Source of the DNA: CAVTSA01 sp963790575
GTDB taxonomy: Bacteria; Chloroflexota; Dormibacteria; Dormibacterales; Dormibacteraceae
Direction: 5' to 3'
Length of the DNA stretch: 64,000 nt
NCBI GenBank assembly: GCA_963790575.1
Contig: CAWBPD010000005.1
Location: 1-64,000 of the forward strand
Each line of letters starts with the position of its first letter. Position 1 is the first letter of the stretch. Position numbers and translations under genes: made by a program. The notes beneath the pieces were generated by a model. That model ran no database searches. It saw only the letters and a list, made by a program, of their open reading frames with translations, and was not told the origin of the DNA. Shown here one piece after another: positions 7,464 to 16,816 of the stretch.

Positions 7464-10400
7464 CTACGCCACCGCCGCGGTTTGGGACACACGCTCGAGC
7501 TCGGAGACGGGGACGACCTGCCGGAACCGCCCCAAGGACCGTGCCCAGTCCGCCAGCAGGGCGTGCGCCCGCCGGCTGCCGGTCCGGGCCGCATGGTCGC
7601 GGATCAATTGATGCAGCAGCGGTGCCGCCTGATCCGGAACCGGCCGCACGCCTACGCTCTCCTCGTTGAGCTGCCCCCAGTCCAACACGTAGGCGGAGCC
7701 CCCGGTCATGCCGGCCCCTACGTTGCGGCCCACCTTGCCGAGGGAGACCACGAAGCCTCCCGTCATGTACTCGCAGAAGTGGTCGCCGGCTCCTTCCACG
7801 ACCGCTACGGCTCCCGAGTTCCGGACCGCGAACCGCTCACCGGCGCGCCCGGCCAGCAAGAGAGTGCCGCCGGTAGCCCCGTAGAGGCAGGTGTTGCCGG
7901 CCAGCACCGGCACCTTGTCCCCTTGGTCGGCGCCGTCGTCCTCGGGCGCCCGGATCGCGATGCGGCCGCCGCCCATGCCCTTGCCCACGTAGTCGTTGGC
8001 CTCTCCCTCCAGCTCCAGGTCCGAGCCCTCGTCCAGCCAGGCGCCGAAGCTCTGGCCGGCGGCGCCCACGTACGAGCGGTGGAGGTTCCGCCGCGCCGCG
8101 CCGATGGCCCGGTGGCTGTTGTCGATGGGCCCGCTGGCCAGTTCCACGTCGGTGGGCGGGGTGCCGTTGCGCTGCCAGGTGCGGCGGCGCGGGGCGTCGG
8201 GATCGCCGGGCGCCCGCAGCAGCTCGCTGAGGTCGAGGCCGGTCTCACCGGGCACCGCTGAGAGGAGCTCGACCCGCCCCACGATCTCGTCCAGCGACCG
8301 GGCGCCGAGGCGCGCCAGGTGCCGGCGGACGTCCTCCGCGATCAGGGTCAGGTAGGTGACCACGTACTCCGGCTTGCCGGTGAACTTGGCCCACAGGTCC
8401 TCCCGCTGGGTGGCGATGCCCGCGGGGCAGGTGTTGAGGTGGCACTGGCGCGCCATGTCGCACCCGAGCGCCATCAAGACACCGGTCCCGAACCCGAACT
8501 CCTCGGCGCCCAGCAGGGCCGCCACCACCACGTCGCGACCGCTGCGCAGACCGCCGTCGGTGCGCAGGGTGACGCGCTCGCGGGTGCCGTGGCGCATCAG
8601 CGCCTGCTGCACCTCGGCGAGCCCCAGCTCCCAGGGAACCGCGGCGCTCTTGATCGAGGAGAGCGGCGAGGCCCCGGTGCCGCCGTTGTGGCCGGAGATC
8701 AGGATGTAGTCGGCCCTCGCCTTGGCGACGCCGGCCGCGATCGTCCCCACCCCCGCCTCCGCGACCAGCTTGACGCCGATCCGCGCGCGTGGGTTGGCCG
8801 CCCGCAGGTCGTGGATCAGCTCCGCCAGGTCCTCGATGGAGTAGATGTCGTGATGGGGCGGCGGCGAGATCAGCTGCTGGCCGGTCTGCGCGTGGCGGAG
8901 GTGCGCGATCAGCTCCGTCACCTTGATCCCCGGCAGTTGCCCACCCTCGCCGGGCTTCGACCCCTGCGCGATCTTGATCTCCAGCTCGTCCGCCTGCCGC
9001 ACGTACTCCGGGGTGACGCCGAAGCGGGCCGACGCCACCTGCTTGATCCGGTTATCGCGACGCGGCCCCCGAACCTTGCCGTAGAGCTCGGGGTCCTCGC
9101 CGCCCTCACCCGAGTTGGAGCGCGCCCCCATCTCGTTCATGGCCACGGCCAGGGTCTCGTGGGCGGCGGGCGAGATGGCGCCCAGTGACATCGCGGTGGA
9201 GATGAATCGCAGCCGTACGTCGGTGGCGGGTTCCACCTCTTCCAGCGGGGTCGGTGTGGCGGCGTCGGGGATCCGGAGCAGGTCACGAAGGTCCTGCGGC
9301 GTCTCCATCGTGGACAGCTCCAGCCACCGCTGGTAGTCGGCCCAGTCGCCCGACTGCGCCGCCTTCTGGCCGGTGCGCACGGCGATCGGGTTGTTGGCAT
9401 GGAACTCGCCGCTCTTGCGGAAGCGGAAGCGCCCGACGTCGAGGAGAGGGTTCTTGGGGCTGGGGTCGTCCTCCTCCCAGGCGTGCCGGTGCCAGCCCCG
9501 CAGGCGACGATCCAGGTCGGCCAGGTTGGCGCCGCCGACACGGGAGGGGATGCCGGGGAGGCAGAGCTCCATCACCTCCGCGCCCAGCCCGAGCACTTCG
9601 ACCACTTGCGCGCCGCAGTAGGAGCTGACGCAGGAGATCCCCATCTTGGCCATCACCTTGAGCAGGCCGTGCTCCAGGGCCTGCCGGTAGCTCTCCTCCG
9701 CGTCCTCTCCGTCCGGGACCTGGTCCTGGAGCGTGCGCGCGGTGGCGAGCGCGAGGTGGGGGTGGACGGCGGTGGCGCCGACCGTGATCAGGCAGGCCAG
9801 GTCGTGCACGTCGAGCGCGTCGCCGGTGACCGCGACCACGTCGCGCTGGAGGCGGTAGCCGGCGTCGAGCAGCGCCTCGTGAACGGCACCCACGGCGAGC
9901 ACCATCGGGATCGGAAGACGCTCGGGACCGGTGGCCGCATCGCTCAGCACCAGGATCGAGGTGTCCGCTTCCAGTGCCTGGCGACACAGGCGTTCCAGGC
10001 CCTGTCGCAGCGTCTCACCGGGATCGTAGGTGGCGTCCAGGACCAGGCCCGAGCGGGCGACGGTCGCGAGCTCGCCGACGCCGAGCAGGGGCGAGGCGAC
10101 CTCGAAGAGGGCGGTTTGGCGCCCATCCTGGACCGAAGCCAGCGTCCTTCCATGGGCACCGATCACAGTCCGCAGCGACATCACCGAGCGTTCGCGGAGC
10201 GAGTCGATGGGGGGGTTGGTGACCTGGGCGAAGCGCTGGCGCAGATGGCCGTACAGGCGCCGCTCGACCCGTGCCAGCGGCGCGATCGGGGTGTCGTCGC
10301 CCATCGACAGCGTGGGCTCGGCACCGGTCTCCGCCATCACCTGCAGCATCGCCTTCACGTCCTCGGCGGTCCATCCGTAGGCCCGCTGGCGGCGTGCCAG

Positions 10401-11723
10401 CCCCTCCGGGACGGCGGAAGGCGTCCCGTCGTGTCCAAGCGGGACCAGGGCGAGCTCGGCCAGGCGCCCGAAATCCAGCTTGCCGGCGACCGCCCGCTTG
10501 GCCTCGGCGTCGCGGAGGATGGTCCCGCTCTCCACGTCGACCAGCAGCACCTGGCCGGGACCCAGCCGGCCGCGCTCGGTGACCTCTGCCGGGGGAATCG
10601 GCACCACGCCGGCCTCGGAGGCGGCCACCACCAGGCCGTCCTTGGCGATCTGATAGCGCAGCGGGCGGAGACCGTTGCGATCGAGCGCGGCACCTGCCCA
10701 GCGTCCGTCCGAGAAGGACAGTGCGGCGGGACCGTCCCAGGGCTCGAAGCGGATCGACGTGAAGCGATGGAAGTCGCGCACCTTCGGGTCCAGGTCGTCG
10801 CGGTCCTCCCAGGCCTCGGGGACGACGGTCATGATCGCCTCCGCCAGGTCGGCCCCCTGGCGGCACAGCAGCTCGATCGCGTTGTCCAGCGAGGAGGAGT
10901 CCGAGCCGAGCGCCCAGACCGCGCTCCGCAGCTCCGGGGCGAGCTCGTTGTCGCGCGCGCGCATCCAGTTCCGGTTGCCGCTGATGGTGTTGATCTCGCC
11001 GTTGTGGGCCAGCATCCGCAGGGGCTGCGCCAGCTGCCAGTCGGGGACCGTGTTGGTGGAGTACCGCTGGTGGAAGACGGCAAGCCGGCTCTCGGTCCGC
11101 GGGTCGGCCAGGTCAAGGTAGAAGTCCGCCAGTGCGGTGCCCGCCATCAGGCCCTTGAAGACCATGATGCGGGACGAGCACGAGGCCAGGTAGAGCTCGG
11201 GGCCGTCCGCCTCGGAGCGGTCCTCGCAGCGCCGCCGGGCCCGGTAGAGGCGGGTGTCGAATTCGTCGGCGTCCATGCCCTCGGGGTGCGGGATCAGCGC
11301 GTGCAGGATCTCCGGCATGCGCTGCCGCGCCTTGGAACCCAGCGAGTCCGGGTCGAGCGGTGGCCGGCGCCACGACGACACTGAGAGACCCTCGTCCGCC
11401 AGGGCCCGCTCCAGCGCGTCGGGTGCGCCCTCTCCCCAGCTGAAGAGGACGGCGACCGCGGTCCTCTCACCGAACAGGGCGGTCGGGATCTGGATCAGGA
11501 TCCCGGCGCCGTCACCGCTGCGGCCGTCGGCGTCCAGACCGCCGCGATGCGCGAGCCGGGCCAGCGCCCCCAACGCCAGCTCCACCACGCGGTGCGAGGC
11601 CGGTCGCCCGGCTGCCGCCACGAAGCCCATGCCGCAGGCGGCACGGTGTGTGGGCAGCGAACCCGGCCAGGACGCACGCGAGCCAGACGCGGACGCGCGC
11701 GCAGAGAGGGGCGTGGAGGACAC
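7464..11723 (-). CDS. gltB: Glutamate synthase large subunit
   Basis: 1,419 aa. Starts with a 29-residue propeptide-like stretch before CGMGFVA; Cys30 would be the N-terminal nucleophile of the glutamine amidotransferase domain after processing. The central and FMN-binding domains follow, with the Fe-S ligand region CHLNTCPAGIATQ and the C-terminal GXGXG beta-helix domain (GGRIAIR, GNTCLYGATGG). It transfers glutamine amide nitrogen to 2-oxoglutarate. The small subunit gltD is not in the window. Start: GTG at 11723 with TACGGT 6 nt upstream, consistent with a leaderless message. Confidence 0.96.
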   Translation of the reverse strand: MSSTPLSARASASGSRASWPGSLPTHRAACGMGFVAAAGRPASHRVVELALGALARLAHRGGLDADGRSGDGAGILIQIPTALFGERTAVAVLFSWGEGAPDALERALADEGLSVSSWRRPPLDPDSLGSKARQRMPEILHALIPHPEGMDADEFDTRLYRARRRCEDRSEADGPELYLASCSSRIMVFKGLMAGTALADFYLDLADPRTESRLAVFHQRYSTNTVPDWQLAQPLRMLAHNGEINTISGNRNWMRARDNELAPELRSAVWALGSDSSSLDNAIELLCRQGADLAEAIMTVVPEAWEDRDDLDPKVRDFHRFTSIRFEPWDGPAALSFSDGRWAGAALDRNGLRPLRYQIAKDGLVVAASEAGVVPIPPAEVTERGRLGPGQVLLVDVESGTILRDAEAKRAVAGKLDFGRLAELALVPLGHDGTPSAVPEGLARRQRAYGWTAEDVKAMLQVMAETGAEPTLSMGDDTPIAPLARVERRLYGHLRQRFAQVTNPPIDSLRERSVMSLRTVIGAHGRTLASVQDGRQTALFEVASPLLGVGELATVARSGLVLDATYDPGETLRQGLERLCRQALEADTSILVLSDAATGPERLPIPMVLAVGAVHEALLDAGYRLQRDVVAVTGDALDVHDLACLITVGATAVHPHLALATARTLQDQVPDGEDAEESYRQALEHGLLKVMAKMGISCVSSYCGAQVVEVLGLGAEVMELCLPGIPSRVGGANLADLDRRLRGWHRHAWEEDDPSPKNPLLDVGRFRFRKSGEFHANNPIAVRTGQKAAQSGDWADYQRWLELSTMETPQDLRDLLRIPDAATPTPLEEVEPATDVRLRFISTAMSLGAISPAAHETLAVAMNEMGARSNSGEGGEDPELYGKVRGPRRDNRIKQVASARFGVTPEYVRQADELEIKIAQGSKPGEGGQLPGIKVTELIAHLRHAQTGQQLISPPPHHDIYSIEDLAELIHDLRAANPRARIGVKLVAEAGVGTIAAGVAKARADYILISGHNGGTGASPLSSIKSAAVPWELGLAEVQQALMRHGTRERVTLRTDGGLRSGRDVVVAALLGAEEFGFGTGVLMALGCDMARQCHLNTCPAGIATQREDLWAKFTGKPEYVVTYLTLIAEDVRRHLARLGARSLDEIVGRVELLSAVPGETGLDLSELLRAPGDPDAPRRRTWQRNGTPPTDVELASGPIDNSHRAIGAARRNLHRSYVGAAGQSFGAWLDEGSDLELEGEANDYVGKGMGGGRIAIRAPEDDGADQGDKVPVLAGNTCLYGATGGTLLLAGRAGERFAVRNSGAVAVVEGAGDHFCEYMTGGFVVSLGKVGRNVGAGMTGGSAYVLDWGQLNEESVGVRPVPDQAAPLLHQLIRDHAARTGSRRAHALLADWARSLGRFRQVVPVSELERVSQTAAVA

Positions 11724-11729
11724 GCGGTA

Positions 11730-11735
11730 ACCGTA
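11730..11735 (-). promoter_or_regulatory. -10 box for leaderless gltB
   Basis: TACGGT on the minus strand exactly 6 nt before the gltB GTG, placing the transcript start at the start codon. No Shine-Dalgarno is present. Confidence 0.4.
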
Positions 11736-11756
11736 CCCGGGTCCTGTTTCGCTTAT

Positions 11757-13523
11757 CTAGTCGGTGGCCCCCAAACCTTGCCGCGAATCTTCGTAATCCA
11801 CATACAAAGAGCTTCCCGGCTGGAGCAGGGACCGCACCTGCAGCGCGACGCTCAGGTTGAGCCTGGTCTCGCGGTCGTCGAGGTCGACGCCGGCGATGGC
11901 CCGCACTCGGTCCAGGCGGTAGCGGAGCGTGTTGGGGTGGATGTCCAGCCGGCGGGCGGCGGCCTGCTGCTCCCCCGACTCCAGATAAGCCCGGAGCGTC
12001 TCGACCAGGTGGGTGCCATGGTCGGCGTCGTGCTGCTCCAGCGCGTGCAGGTGTCGCGACCGGAAGGCCTCCAGGCGCCGGTCCGGGATCCCGGCGAGCA
12101 GCGCGGTGAGCCCCAGATCGGCGACTCCCACCACGCGACCCCGGGTGCCGAAGCGGGCCAGCGTGTCGAGGACGCCGCGCACCTCGCGATACGCGGCGGC
12201 CACGCCCACCGGCACCTCGACCAGGTCGCTGAACGCGATCGAGATGCTGAAGCCGGGGCTCCAGGCGCCGACCGCCTCCTGCACGCGAACCCCGATCCGC
12301 GCCCCCTGGGACTGCGCGCCGCGGTCGGCGCCGAGCGGCACCAGCGCCACCACCGAATCCGAGGTGAGGAGGGACAGCGACCGCCCATGCGTGGCGCCCA
12401 CGGCGTCTGACACCTGGCGCAGGAACTCCCGCTTCAGCGCCTGGATCGCCTCCTCGCCCAGCTGCTGGCGGTTCAGGTAGTCGCGGAAGTTGTCGATGTC
12501 GCACACCAGGAGGACGTGCGCGCCCTGGAGTGGGTAGCCGAGGTGCCGGGCCCGGCGCTGCGCGGTGGCGAGGTCGCCGTAGGTGCCCCGGAGCAGCTCG
12601 TCGAGGTATTCGCCGCGCACGCGCCCCTCCACCTCGGCCAGGTCGCGCTCCTTGGTCAGCGCGATCGCGACCACCAGCGCCGCCTGCTCGATCGCCATCA
12701 TCGCCAGCTCTTCGCTGCCGGGGTCGACGGGACCGAGCAGCGAGATGTACCCGAGCGCCTGACGCCCGGCCAGCACCGGGGCCAGGATCCGCTCGCGGCG
12801 CATGCCGAGGTGGGGCAGAGCCGGGATCAAGGTCGGCCCCCGGCGGCGGTCGACCTCACGCAGCCACTGCTGGAAGCGAGGGTCGAAGATGGCGCCCCGG
12901 GGCGACCCGTGCCCGGTGATCGTCTCCATCCGGTGCGGGTCGTCGGTGGGCTCGCCGGAGTGAGCGAGCAGGTGGAAGGTGGCGTCCTCGATGGTCACCG
13001 GGGCGCCCGCGATCTCGGCCAGCGTGCCGCAGATCTCGACGATGCCCTTGCCGTCCAGGACCAGGTCGGTGAAGCGCCGGTGGATCTCGATCGAGCGCTT
13101 GAGCCGCCAGTGCTCCGCGAACATGATCCGCTCCAGCAGCGGCTCCATCAGCTCGGTGCGGCTGACGTCCTCCCCCGCCAGCGTGAAGAGGGGAAGCCGG
13201 TGCCGGTCGGCGGCCGCCACCATGTCCCCGGGGAGCGCGTCCAGGTAGCGACCCAGCGTGACCACCAGGCCCGCCGACTCGATCGCGTCCAGGTCGGCGA
13301 CCAGGCGGGCCGGAGCCTGGGGATCGCCCCGCATCGCGTAGGCCTGGGTCAGGAGCAGCTCGTGAGGACCCATGCGGGCCACGATCTCGGGGGTCTCCAT
13401 CACCCGGACCCAGTCGATCCGGCGGTCCAGGCCCTCCCGGCCCGCGACCAGCCGGGCGCGGCGGAGGCCGCCAGAGCGCATCGCCTCCCGGACGGTGGGC
13501 GGGGTCGGGCGCGGCTGCTCCAT
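11757..13523 (-). CDS. PucR-family transcriptional regulator
   Basis: 588 aa. N-terminal PucR sensor domain (VREAMRSGGLRRARLVAG, ETPEIVARMGPHELLLT), a central GAF/GGDEF-like region, and the C-terminal PucR helix-turn-helix (LRAYLESGEQQAAARRLDIH, then NTLRYRLDRV). The family often activates purine, amino-acid or nitrogen-compound catabolism genes. It lies 33 bp upstream of gltB on the same strand, so control of nitrogen assimilation is plausible but unproven. Start ATG at 13523. Confidence 0.9.
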   Translation of the reverse strand: MEQPRPTPPTVREAMRSGGLRRARLVAGREGLDRRIDWVRVMETPEIVARMGPHELLLTQAYAMRGDPQAPARLVADLDAIESAGLVVTLGRYLDALPGDMVAAADRHRLPLFTLAGEDVSRTELMEPLLERIMFAEHWRLKRSIEIHRRFTDLVLDGKGIVEICGTLAEIAGAPVTIEDATFHLLAHSGEPTDDPHRMETITGHGSPRGAIFDPRFQQWLREVDRRRGPTLIPALPHLGMRRERILAPVLAGRQALGYISLLGPVDPGSEELAMMAIEQAALVVAIALTKERDLAEVEGRVRGEYLDELLRGTYGDLATAQRRARHLGYPLQGAHVLLVCDIDNFRDYLNRQQLGEEAIQALKREFLRQVSDAVGATHGRSLSLLTSDSVVALVPLGADRGAQSQGARIGVRVQEAVGAWSPGFSISIAFSDLVEVPVGVAAAYREVRGVLDTLARFGTRGRVVGVADLGLTALLAGIPDRRLEAFRSRHLHALEQHDADHGTHLVETLRAYLESGEQQAAARRLDIHPNTLRYRLDRVRAIAGVDLDDRETRLNLSVALQVRSLLQPGSSLYVDYEDSRQGLGATD

Positions 13524-13552
13524 CGGGTACGACGTTACCCAGGAATGTGCCC

Positions 13553-14464
13553 CTAAAGCTGTGCGAGCAGGCGCGGCAGCGCTTGCGCCAGCAGGGTCTC
13601 CGCCACCCGGACCCGCTCGGGCGAGTCGATCCGGTCCCAGTCGTCTTCGACGATCTTGGCGACGTCCCAGTACGGGTGGTGCCGTGTGCCCGTCATCTCC
13701 TCGTAGGCGGCGACGAAGCCGTTCGCGGCCTCCTCACTGGCCCAGTCCTGCAGGTTCCAGCGGCAGGTCGCGATGTCGATGCCGGCCGGGCCCACGCAGG
13801 CGTTGGCCCAGTCCACCAGTCCGGCGACGCCGCCTCGTGACCACAGCACGTTTCCCGGGTGGAAGTCCCGGTGGACGAAGCACGCCTGGTAGGGGGGCTC
13901 CGCCGATCGCCACAGTTCCAGAGCCCGCTCCCAGAGGTCCGGGCGCCGGCAGCCCCGCGGCGGCCTGGTGGAGGTCTCCCGGCACCACGGGAAGTAGCGG
14001 TGACCGAACCCGGCGCCGTCGACGCTGTGGACCTGGGCGGCGAGCGAGGCCAGCCCCCGCACGTCCGGCGAGGGAAGCGCACGGCCCGGCATCCGCGCCA
14101 TCAGGATGACCGGGACCCCATCTCCGACCTCGAGGCCGGTGGGGTCGGCGGCGATCACCGCCGGCACCGGCAATCCATGCCGGCGGGCGTAGTCGAGGGC
14201 CTCGACTTCCCGGACCGGGGCCTCTGGCTCGTCGATCCCGAACTCGTCCCACACGTAGCGGCGCAGCACCAGCGTCGCGCCGCTCGCCAGCACGACCGCG
14301 TGCACCGCGGTGCTCGACGCGCCCGGCAGCCGGCGCACCGAGATCACGCGAGAGCTGGTCGCCCGCGAGATCCACTCGCGCACCGGCGGGGGCACCGGCG
14401 CCCGGCGCAGCTCGGGCGGCAGCTCCGCGGGCAGCCGCTGGTTCGGATGTCGCCAGGCGCCCAA
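13553..14464 (-). CDS. APH-family phosphotransferase
   Basis: About 303 aa if it starts at the TTG at 14464, 5 nt after the SDR stop; a later GTG is possible. Kinase features: the catalytic Brenner motif HRDFHPGNVLW, the metal-binding Asp in GLVDWANA, and an N-lobe with TLVLRRYVWDEF. The fold covers aminoglycoside, choline, homoserine and fructosamine kinases, so the substrate is unknown. It follows the SDR gene closely and probably shares its transcript. Confidence 0.82.
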   Translation of the reverse strand: MGAWRHPNQRLPAELPPELRRAPVPPPVREWISRATSSRVISVRRLPGASSTAVHAVVLASGATLVLRRYVWDEFGIDEPEAPVREVEALDYARRHGLPVPAVIAADPTGLEVGDGVPVILMARMPGRALPSPDVRGLASLAAQVHSVDGAGFGHRYFPWCRETSTRPPRGCRRPDLWERALELWRSAEPPYQACFVHRDFHPGNVLWSRGGVAGLVDWANACVGPAGIDIATCRWNLQDWASEEAANGFVAAYEEMTGTRHHPYWDVAKIVEDDWDRIDSPERVRVAETLLAQALPRLLAQL

Positions 14465-14468
14465 CTGG

Positions 14469-15215
14469 TCAGTCCGGTTCCGGGGACGGCTGCCAGCCCA
14501 GCACGCGCCGCGCCTTCTCCGTGGGCACCACGCGCTGATCGGGGTCGCCCGAGATCGCGAACGCCTCCCACCCGGGGTGGCGGTGCTCCAGCGCGAGGAG
14601 GATGGCGGAGGCGACGTCACGCGCGCGGGTGAAGGTGGCGGCCCGGAAGGCGGCGCCTTCGATGGCCCTCCCGCCCGAGTCGGGGGAAGGCGGGGGAGCG
14701 TCGTCGGGCCAGGGGAAGCAGAGGCGGAGCGAGGTCACGCTCTGATCGAAGCGCCGGGCCGCGTTCTGAGACACCTCCTCTCCCAGGCGCTTGGTGAACC
14801 CGTAGAAGTCGTCGCCGTCGGGCGGGGTCTCCTCGTCGGGATACCGCTCGCCCGGAGGCCGGGACCGGTAGACGGAGAGGCTCGAGGTCACCACCACCTT
14901 CTGCACGCCCGCCTCGTGGGCCGCCCAGTGCGCCAGGTGCAGGCCCTTGACATTGACGTCGTAAGCGCTGACCACCGCCGGCAGCTCGCCCCACGGCTCC
15001 TTGCGGTTCATGGCCATGAAGAGGAGGGCGTCGCAGCCGGTGGCCGCCTCGCGCACCGCGTCGAAGTCGTCAAGCGTCCCCACCACCACCTCCCACCAGG
15101 CATCCGCAGCCTCTGGCCGGCGCAGGTCGAAGACCCGGATCCGGTGGCGTGCGGCGAGGTGGGGGAGGACCAGGGAGGCCACCAAACCGGCTCCTCCGAC
15201 GACGAGTAGACGCAT
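14469..15215 (-). CDS. NAD-dependent epimerase/dehydratase (extended SDR)
   Basis: 248 aa. N-terminal nucleotide-binding motif VVGGAGLVAS (GxxGxxx type), the catalytic Ser region VTSSLSVY and catalytic YGFTK (YxxxK). A GGAGGTGC ribosome site precedes the ATG at 15215. Probably acts on a sugar or sugar acid; uronate dehydrogenases and UDP-sugar epimerases share this scaffold. It is divergent from the NgcE-like operon, which suggests, without proof, a role in sugar metabolism. Confidence 0.85.
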   Translation of the reverse strand: MRLLVVGGAGLVASLVLPHLAARHRIRVFDLRRPEAADAWWEVVVGTLDDFDAVREAATGCDALLFMAMNRKEPWGELPAVVSAYDVNVKGLHLAHWAAHEAGVQKVVVTSSLSVYRSRPPGERYPDEETPPDGDDFYGFTKRLGEEVSQNAARRFDQSVTSLRLCFPWPDDAPPPSPDSGGRAIEGAAFRAATFTRARDVASAILLALEHRHPGWEAFAISGDPDQRVVPTEKARRVLGWQPSPEPD

Positions 15216-15249
15216 CCAAGCACCTCCAGGGGGCCATCGACCTGCCGAC

Positions 15250-15279
15250 TTGACGACTTATGCCGGGACCCAGCATAAT
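15250..15279 (+). promoter_or_regulatory. Promoter and operator-like palindrome of the ngcEFG-like operon
   Basis: -35 TTGACG (15250-15255) and -10 CATAAT (15274-15279) with an 18-bp spacer. An inverted repeat TTATGC-N9-GCATAA (15258-15278) fills the spacer and overlaps the -10, a typical repressor position. Transcription would start near 15286, giving a leader of about 85 nt before the ATG at 15371. Confidence 0.6.
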
Positions 15280-15370
15280 TCCCGCCGATCGAGAACCGGC
15301 CGCCATTGACGGCAGGTCGCATTTGGGGGGCTCGTACTTTGGTGGGCGGCTGCCCCGGGAGAAACGTGAG

Positions 15371-16807
15371 ATGACTGATCGAATCACGGATTCGGCACGG
15401 TGGTCACGGCGCCAGTTTCTGGGCCGCGGCGTGGCGGCGGCGGCACTGGCGGCGCCGACCAGCGCCGCTCTGCTGGCGGCCTGCGGCTCCAGTCCCACGA
15501 CCAGCGGCGGGGGACAGACCTCCAAGCAGAACCCGTTCGGGGTCAACGCCACGGCGCCCCTCAACGTGGTGATCTTCAAGGGTGGCTACGGCGACCAGTA
15601 CGCCCGCGACGCGCTGCGGGCCTACCAGAAGAAGTTCCCGCAGGCTCAGACCAACATCACCGACGTCACCCAGAACCTCTCGCAGGAGTACCAGCCGAAG
15701 TTCGTCGCCGGCGAGCCGCCCGATTTCATGGACGACTCCGGTGCCGGCGACATCGCGCCCGGCACGCTGGTCCAGCAGAACCAGCTGACCGACCTGGGCA
15801 GCTTCTGGAACGCCGCCTCCTTCGACGACCCCAACAAGAAGATCAAGGACACCGTCCTGTTCCAGACCCAGGACGACGCCAAATTCAACGGCAAGTACTA
15901 CGTCTGCCTGTACGCACTCAGCGTCTACAGCATCTGGTACAGCTCCTCGCTGTTCAAGGAGAAGGGGTGGACGTACCCGCAGACCTGGAGCGACATGCTC
16001 AATCTCTGCAAGGAGATCAAGCAGTCGGGCATGGCGCCCTGGACGTATCAGGGGGTCTACCCCGCCTACGTGTCGCTGCTCTTCATCCCCATGCTCACGA
16101 AGCTGGCCGGACCCGACGTGGTCAAGAACATCGACAACTTAAAGCCCAAGGCGTGGATGAACGACGCCGTGCTGGAGACCATGAACGCCCTCTACCAGCT
16201 GGTGACCAACGACTACATCATGCCGGGCAGCGGGGGGCTGACCCACATCGAGTCGCAGAAGGCCTGGCTCAACAAGCAGGCGGCGTTCATCCCGGACGGC
16301 TCCTGGGTCGAGAACGAGATGACGGGGTTCGTGCCCTCGGACTTCAACATGGTGGTGGCGCCGACGCCGTCGCTCTCGAGCCACGACGCGATGCCGTACG
16401 GCTCGGTCAACTACTACGCGGGGGAGAACTTCATCGTCCCCTCGAAGGCCAAGAACAAGGCCGGCGGCCTCGAGTTCCTGCGCATGATGCTGTCCAGGAA
16501 GCAGGCGCAGAACTTCACCAACCTGACCAAGACCCTGACCATCGTGTCGGGCGCCGCGGACAACCTGCCGATCGCCAAGACTGACACCTCGCTCAAATCC
16601 CAGCTGGAGCTGATCCACAGCGGCAAGCCACGCATCCCGTCATCTTTGTACGGTGGCTGGTACCAGCAGATGAACGACTCCATCAACCAGGCCTTCGGGT
16701 CCCTGATGCAGAACCGGATGACACCGAAGGACCTCCAGTCGCACTGTCAGGCGGCGGCCGACGCGATCATGAACAACCCCAGCATCACCAAGTTCCACCG
16801 CAGCTGA
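15371..16807 (+). CDS. ngcE: NgcE-like carbohydrate-binding lipoprotein (GlcNAc/diacetylchitobiose type)
   Basis: 478 aa. The ATG at 15371 gives a Tat-like signal (SRRQFLGRG) and a lipobox ending LLAAC, so it is an exported lipoprotein. The mature N-terminus NPFGVNATAPLNVVIFKGGY and later segments (GLTHIESQKAWL, GSWVENEM, GENFIVPSKAKNKAGGLEF) match what I know of Streptomyces NgcE, the GlcNAc/chitobiose-binding component of an ABC importer. The frame is open upstream to 15260, but that region holds the promoter. Two permease genes follow; no ATPase gene is adjacent, consistent with a shared MsiK-type ATPase elsewhere. Confidence 0.8.
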   Translation: MTDRITDSARWSRRQFLGRGVAAAALAAPTSAALLAACGSSPTTSGGGQTSKQNPFGVNATAPLNVVIFKGGYGDQYARDALRAYQKKFPQAQTNITDVTQNLSQEYQPKFVAGEPPDFMDDSGAGDIAPGTLVQQNQLTDLGSFWNAASFDDPNKKIKDTVLFQTQDDAKFNGKYYVCLYALSVYSIWYSSSLFKEKGWTYPQTWSDMLNLCKEIKQSGMAPWTYQGVYPAYVSLLFIPMLTKLAGPDVVKNIDNLKPKAWMNDAVLETMNALYQLVTNDYIMPGSGGLTHIESQKAWLNKQAAFIPDGSWVENEMTGFVPSDFNMVVAPTPSLSSHDAMPYGSVNYYAGENFIVPSKAKNKAGGLEFLRMMLSRKQAQNFTNLTKTLTIVSGAADNLPIAKTDTSLKSQLELIHSGKPRIPSSLYGGWYQQMNDSINQAFGSLMQNRMTPKDLQSHCQAAADAIMNNPSITKFHRS

Positions 16808-16816
16808 GGAGGCGGC

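Noticed and set aside
9399..11384. Long forward frame opposite gltB
   Set aside because: It is an antisense shadow caused by high GC at third positions; composition is Arg/Gly/Ala-rich and no motif is present.
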